NCBI GenBank assembly: GCA_001687465.1
Contig: LVLI01000908.1
Span: 1-20,724, forward strand
DNA length: 20,724 nucleotides
Source of the DNA: Halocafeteria seosinensis
Taxonomy: Eukaryota > Sar > Bigyra > Bicosoecida
Direction of reading: 5' to 3'
In this document: one piece after another, positions 16,277-20,724 of the stretch
Numbering within the stretch: position 1 is the stretch's first letter
Layout of the letters: each line of letters starts with the position of its first letter
Program-made: the position numbers and the translations under genes
Notes under the pieces: generated by a model
The model's database searches: none
Told to the model about the DNA's origin: nothing
The model's input: only the letters and a program-made list of their open reading frames with translations

Positions 16277-17434
16277 CCGCCCATCACTATCGTTTTCGTC
16301 TTGTGATTGATTGGAGCGACGCGTCCGTAACCCACTTGGGTGGTTTGACGATGTTGTCATGAACTTGCACGACGGCACATATACAACCGGGAGATTTGTG
16401 AGCCAATGTGCTCATTGTCAGGCGCTCAATTACACCCTCCGGGGGCAACGGTACCTGACCATCAACGGGGTCACCCTCGGAGCACTCATGGGGCCGCTGA
16501 TTATCGTTGCCATCATCGGGCTGGTTGGGCTCCAGTAAAGGTACGATTGTCTCCGATAAATTTCTTGGCATGCGCCAAATGCTGGCATATGATGCATCTC
16601 TGTCCGCAGTGTACGATATGCGTTCCTGGGGAGCGCATGTTCTCAGCCCAGGTAAAACGCACCAAAACACGCGGCAGCTCATCCAACAATGTGCGGGCCG
16701 AATCGAGCATAGACCGGCTACACGGAATCCACGACGCCGTCCTCGACGGAGCGCGAGTTTTACTGCGGATTTCGCGGGGACCGGGAGGGGCATCAGCCGT
16801 TCATCATTATCAACTGGTGGGCTAGGCGGCAACAACTATTGCTGAGGGGCGTTAACGTGTAACAAAGGGATAAGGGTTTTTCGTAAATGTGTTGCTTCGA
16901 TTTGTTTGGCAACCCGTCCAGCAGTCCTTGCGCGAACAACACTACCCAAGCGTTCGTGTACCGTTAGGGTGCGTTCTACGGCAAACTAAATGCAGGAACC
17001 GCGTCTACTAAATTATACAGCTGCACGAGTTGTCGATATGTGGGCGGATCAACGCTCATACAGCTGAAACACATACAGGACGACCTACATTCCTATTTCT
17101 ACGGAGGGGGAGCAGACGACCGTTGGCCAGAGGAACGACACCTGTGTGCTGCACGTTTCGCGACACAACAACACGGCGCTGCGCGTGTGCACAGAGATTG
17201 CACCGGATCCACATGCAAGGAGCGACCCGACGAAACGCAGAAAATCTGTGCGGCGCTCGTTCGTGGGTGTGAGCTGCGACACCCGACAGGTACACCCGAG
17301 CTCGGAACCGCTGCAGAGCAAGGCAAGACCATTTCTTTGTCGGAATACTGCGGAGCCATCCGCTGGCCGTCTTTCCATGTACGCGTGCTATCTGATGAGG
17401 GGCACCCAGAGACCGTCCATCCGACCGTGCACCT
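16277..17434. other. No supportable gene
   Basis: The sequence is GC-richer than its surroundings and has many overlapping short frames on both strands. One plus frame (16311-16538) ends in a hydrophobic stretch (GPLIIVAIIGLVGL), and an opposite frame (16287-16835) is 182 codons. Neither shows a domain, and the two conflict. I see no RNA gene. Confidence 0.45.
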
Positions 17435-17846
17435 GTGAAGGAGCGTGAATTTCTCCGAGATGTTTGTGCGGCGCCTGGCCAAGTGCCATGCGGAACCTTC
17501 CAATGCAATTGCGGCGGAACAGCTGAAACACACGTCGTACTACGAAAGTTGGGACCTTGGCAAAAAAGGTGCGTTTTGAGGGGCACTACGTGTATCCGAT
17601 TGTTCCGTGGATCACAAAAGGCGGCGCAGTGCGCAAGGACCTAACGGGTGCGATGAAGGGTGGTGGTACGCAGAACAGCCCACGGGGTCCAAGGTGTTGA
17701 GGGATGGAGAGACGTCTGCGGTCTGTCATGTCCACATCTGATGGTGGTGAAATACTTGCCGCACAACCTTCGGAAAATGCTCCTGCAACAGCGGGAGACT
17801 CCAGGCGCCAGCCGCCGGAGAGTGACGAGAAGTTCGAGGATTTGTA
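17435..17846 (+). pseudogene. Possible decayed gene in shifting frames
   Basis: Protein-like pieces follow one another in different frames. AAEQLKHTSYYESWDLGKK runs up to an A6 run near 17563, then RFEGHYVYPIVPWITKGG continues in the next frame. CDEGWWYAEQPTGSKVLRDG comes in another, and then from ATG 17728 a Ser/Glu-rich piece (MSTSDGGEILAAQPSENAPA) reaches a GTAAGT donor-like site at 17844. Homopolymers and shifts between the pieces suggest a broken gene of unknown family. The evidence is only the look of the translations, so a chance pattern is possible. Confidence 0.2.
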
Positions 17847-18561
17847 AGTCACAGCAACCTCGTTACATACAAAGCCTTCAAAGGCCACCCTGGCCCAGTG
17901 TCGGCGTCCGCTACTCACTGGGCTACTGTGCAAGCTACCAGCGGCTGCTCCATCTGCTTGAGACCTCCTCCATGAGAAGCTGTCAGTGTCGCTTTTTGTT
18001 TTTCTCTTGGTTAGCATCGCTCTTGTATAGTTAATCGCTGCAAGATCTTGCCCAGGTGCTTCTGTAGCTTCAGTTTGGTCCACTATCCTCGCCGAGGCAG
18101 ATGACAACAGTACCAGTCCTCAGTGCAGCTACCTATTTGATGCATTCCTAGACGCCGTTTCCTCGAAATAGCAAGGCTGAGCTCGTCAAAACCGGAAGAA
18201 GCTCTGAGGCCGCTGCAAAGGGTACCATCGCATAATAAAACGGCCATCTTAAACGCGCTTCTTGGTACTCCCACAGATAAACAATGCCAATAGACTTCAT
18301 CAATTGGAAAGGAGCGCTGAAACCAATATCACTCTTAGCCTCTCATGTCAATGGTTATTGTCTACATATATGCAATGCTATGCTATTCCATGTATTATGC
18401 ATCATCATGATGCATGCCGCCTGCGGCCCGGACGGGGGGGGCACTGATAGACCTGCAAGTTAGGCTACAACAGCGCACCTGATTGAACTGGTTGTCCGTA
18501 TTGTGTAAATGCATAAATGATATAGTTCCATTGTGTCTTGTGCTAGACATCACTTGTCAGT
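17847..18561. other. Intergenic region upstream of the MAP kinase gene
   Basis: No convincing gene is seen. A 173-codon minus-strand frame (17586-18107) has no recognisable feature. A 19-bp palindrome lies at 18397-18415 and a G8 run near 18435. The MAP kinase promoter must lie here or in the adjacent region, but no TATA box is obvious. Confidence 0.45.
18397..18415. repeat. Perfect 9-bp palindrome with a 1-nt centre
   Basis: ATGCATCAT and ATGATGCAT flank a C, about 150 bp upstream of the MAP kinase ATG. It could be a dimeric transcription-factor site. There is no further support. Confidence 0.4.
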
Positions 18562-19958
18562 ATGTCTCGTCGAGGCTCGGACGGCTCCACTGTCTCCTTC
18601 AAGGTAGGAAAGCGCCCATTGTCACTCATCGTCACGCCCAACTGACAGCCTGATACACGTACTATGCGGTCGCCGCATGACTACCTGCAGGTATACGATG
18701 TGCCGTTCTATCTGGGAGACAAGTATGACCTCATCAAGCCCCTCGGCCGGGGAGCGTTCGGCGTTGTATGGTAAGCACGCACGCAAGCACACGGAGAAGC
18801 CCCCGTTACTAACAAGCTGTTAATCTGCCTGCAAACGTCTCTTGGTAATGCAGCTCTGCAAAGCGCGTGGATACCGGTCAAAAATATGCTATCAAAAAGA
18901 TAAAACCTATGGCCGAATCCATTATCGATGGGAAGCATACACTGCGCGAAATCAGGCTGATGCGCCACCTTGGGAAACATGAAAACGTCGTGTCTCTTAA
19001 AGATGTAAGCCCAACATCACCTCCAGCTGAGTAGTTTTGATGTATCACATATCGTAACTATCACGGGCTGCTGCAGCTTATTGTAAGAGAACATGATGAT
19101 GAACTATATGTGATTATGGAGCTACTGGATACGGATCTCCATCGCATCATTTCCAGCTCCCAAGCTCTAGGAGATGCACACTTTAAGCACTTTATGTTTC
19201 AACTATTACGTGGCTTGCGATTCACTCACAGGGCAGGTGTCATTCACCGAGATTTGAAGCCTGCGAACTTACTTGTGACGAAAAACTGTGACTTGCGCAT
19301 TTCGGACTTTGGTCTGTCCCGTTTGCTACCGGAAGAGCATGCTACGACCAAAGCTATGACTGAGCATGTGGTTACTCGCTGGTATAGACCACCTGAACTG
19401 ATGCTCAATGCTGACGGTAATTACGACGAGTCCATTGACATATGGAGCTGTGGTTGTATTTTTGCAGAAATGCTGGGAAGAAAGACACTGTTTCCGGGTA
19501 AAGATTTCATGCATCAACTAAAACTGATCTTCGAAGTCATTGGAACACCTCCAAAGGAGGAACTGGAGTATGTGCGATCCGAACAAGCGATTAAGTTTAT
19601 GGAAAGCCTGTCGCATAAACAGAAAATGCCATGGAATGAGGTATATCCCGATGCTAATGCGAAAGCGCTTGATCTACTGGACAAAATGTTAGCGTTCCAT
19701 CCAACGAATAGAATATCCATTGAGGACGCTCTTGCACACCCGTATTTTGATAGCGTTAGGAGCCAATATTCCTTGGAGGAACCTGAACTACCACCTGAAT
19801 TCGAGTTTTCCTTTGAATACAAGAAAGAACTCAATGTTGAAGACTATCGACAATTGATCATCGCAGAGGCAAAAAGCTTCAAACAGGAACGTTTGAACGA
19901 GGCTAATGAGCGAAGAGCCAGGCGCCGCAGTTCCGGTAGCGGCGGTCACAGTCATTAG
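18562..19958 (+). CDS. Mitogen-activated protein kinase with an atypical TEH activation loop
   Basis: Exons 18562-18603, 18691-18770, 18854-19004 and 19077-19958 are joined by GT-AG introns of 87, 83 and 72 nt in phases 0, 2 and 0, giving 384 residues. The Gly-rich loop is GRGAFGVV (33-40), the ATP-binding Lys lies in YAIKKI (about 55), the catalytic loop is HRDLKPAN (148-155) and the Mg-binding motif is DFG (168-170). LMLN, SCGCIFAEML, LFPGKD and the C-terminal FEFSFEYKKEL extension are MAP-kinase hallmarks, closest in style to plant and protist MAPKs. The activation loop reads MTEHVVTRWYRPPE. The Tyr of the usual T-x-Y is His188 (codon CAT at 19365-19367), so canonical dual phosphorylation by a MAP2K is impossible. 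All catalytic residues are intact, so the kinase is probably active but activated differently. The tail is basic and Ser/Gly-rich. Confidence 0.95.
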
Positions 19959-19986
19959 GCTCGTAATATATATTCCATGAATAAGA
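19959..19986. other. 28-bp gap between convergent stop codons
   Basis: The MAP kinase stop (19956-19958) and the USP stop (complement of 19987-19989) are separated by 28 bp, AT-rich in its first half. The 3' UTRs of the two genes must overlap as antisense RNA unless both are only a few bases long. Confidence 0.8.
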
Positions 19987-20724
19987 CTAGGCCTTGTTTC
20001 TCTTGACATAGAACAGAATGTAAGCATTGCTCCCGGAAATTTGCTCGGGAGAAATTGGGGAAACCTTGGTATCATTAAAGTTGTACCATTCGCCCGTATC
20101 CATATTCCGTGCGTCCCTGTGAGCATATACAAAACTTCTAGCCGACGAATACTCGACAGTAACAAAGCCTGAGCACGTACGCGGTATAATGACCTCCATT
20201 GAGGGTCCCCATGTGGTTCGAAACGGCCACGAGGTCATAGACAGGAGGGACATTCCATTCATGAGCTGGTTCCGATTGCCAAAGAAGCGCAAATGTTACT
20301 ATTATACATTACAAATGCAATTCGCGAAGACTTACAATTCTTTGAAATATACGGTGAAATGTCAAGCTGCAGAGTTGGGAAATCAATACTGGCGGTGATC
20401 TTACTACGGCGAAACGTGGAGAAGGTGAACCGCTTCAAATGAAACACCAAAATTTCAGGGCTCTTGAATATTGTTAAATACTTTTCACAAGAAGTTTCCC
20501 GTTTACACCTCTTGCAAATATATCCTTCAGCGCTGATTCTTTCTGGCCCAATATACGATTTTAAGCAGTTGTGGATCGAAATATTGCGATTTGAGCCAAA
20601 CCTTCCAGAAGACCGTCGACCCGCAGCCTGCACCGATTGTGGAATCTGAAGCGACAAATCCAGAAAGGGATCGAAACACCGCGAAACTGCGCCACAAGAC
20701 AGGCACTTCACTTCACTCTTCAAC
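19987..20724 (-). CDS. Ubiquitin-specific protease (USP/UBP family), C-terminal part
   Basis: Read on the minus strand, exons are 20724-20336 (open at the edge), 20265-20181 and 20116-19987. Introns are 70 nt (GTAAGT donor, phase 1) and 64 nt (GTACGT donor, phase 2). LKSEVKCLSCGAVSRCFDPF is the USP finger entry. CLSC and CKRC form the zinc-ribbon cysteine pairs, and ILVFHLKRF is the family core strand. YDLVAVSNHMG then GGHYTA carries the catalytic His, and GEWYNFND carries the Asn/Asp that orients it. SNAYILFYVKRNKA closes the fold. It would cleave ubiquitin from proteins. The Cys box lies beyond the right edge. The spacing HYTADARNMDTGEWY matches family spacing, supporting the 64-nt intron. 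An in-phase 43-nt alternative (acceptor GGCTAG) would add seven residues. The usual Tyr of GHYTAY is Asp at the exon junction. Confidence 0.92.

Noticed and set aside
16287-16835. 182-codon minus-strand open frame
   Set aside because: No domain, no splice or start support, and competing plus-strand frames in a GC-rich stretch.
17380-17420. Hammerhead-like CTGATGAG
   Set aside because: The required GAAA part of the core is absent after the putative stem.
17586-18107. 173-codon minus-strand open frame
   Set aside because: Composition looks random and no motif is visible.

Overview
This is nuclear DNA from a eukaryote, most likely a unicellular alga or another protist. Several genes have short GT-AG introns: nine inferred junction pairs run from 64 to 122 nt, most of them 70-87 nt. 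One protein carries a mitochondrial presequence. There is a plant-like MAP kinase, a ubiquitin-specific protease, and very large GLUG-repeat and mucin-like surface proteins of the kind found in algae and stramenopiles. The sequence alone does not fix the lineage.

Layout. 1-179 (-): the first 59 codons of an unknown protein leaving the window. 842-2737 (+): a four-exon gene for a predicted mitochondrial protein with a long acidic linker. 3.4-10.5 kb (+): the largest locus. A signal-peptide protein with nine 31-residue GLUG-like repeats ends at a TAA at 5932-5934, and the same frame then continues for another 1,517 sense codons. These encode a Ser/Thr-rich stalk, a large ectodomain, a Cys-rich module and a C-terminal multi-pass membrane domain. 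The two halves look like one receptor-like protein interrupted by one stop. An unspliced-stop model and a 66-nt intron model are both open. 10.93-11.39 kb holds a decayed copy of the membrane domain of that protein, so the locus has a history of tandem duplication.

11.4-14.2 kb is a decayed stretch with hairpins, a TA tract and a frameshifted SAP-domain fragment followed by an acidic Ser-rich open frame. 14.2-16.3 kb (+) encodes a P-loop ATPase fused to a PD-(D/E)XK nuclease. Its N-terminal reading frame appears broken at a T5 run. The SAP and linker material upstream may be its lost 5' end. 16.3-18.5 kb has no gene I can support, only short coherent pieces in changing frames.

18562-19958 (+): a complete four-exon MAP kinase of 384 residues whose activation-loop motif is Thr-Glu-His instead of Thr-x-Tyr. 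19987-20724 (-): the C-terminal part of a USP deubiquitinase, three exons, running off the right edge. The MAP kinase and USP genes converge with only 28 bp between their stop codons.
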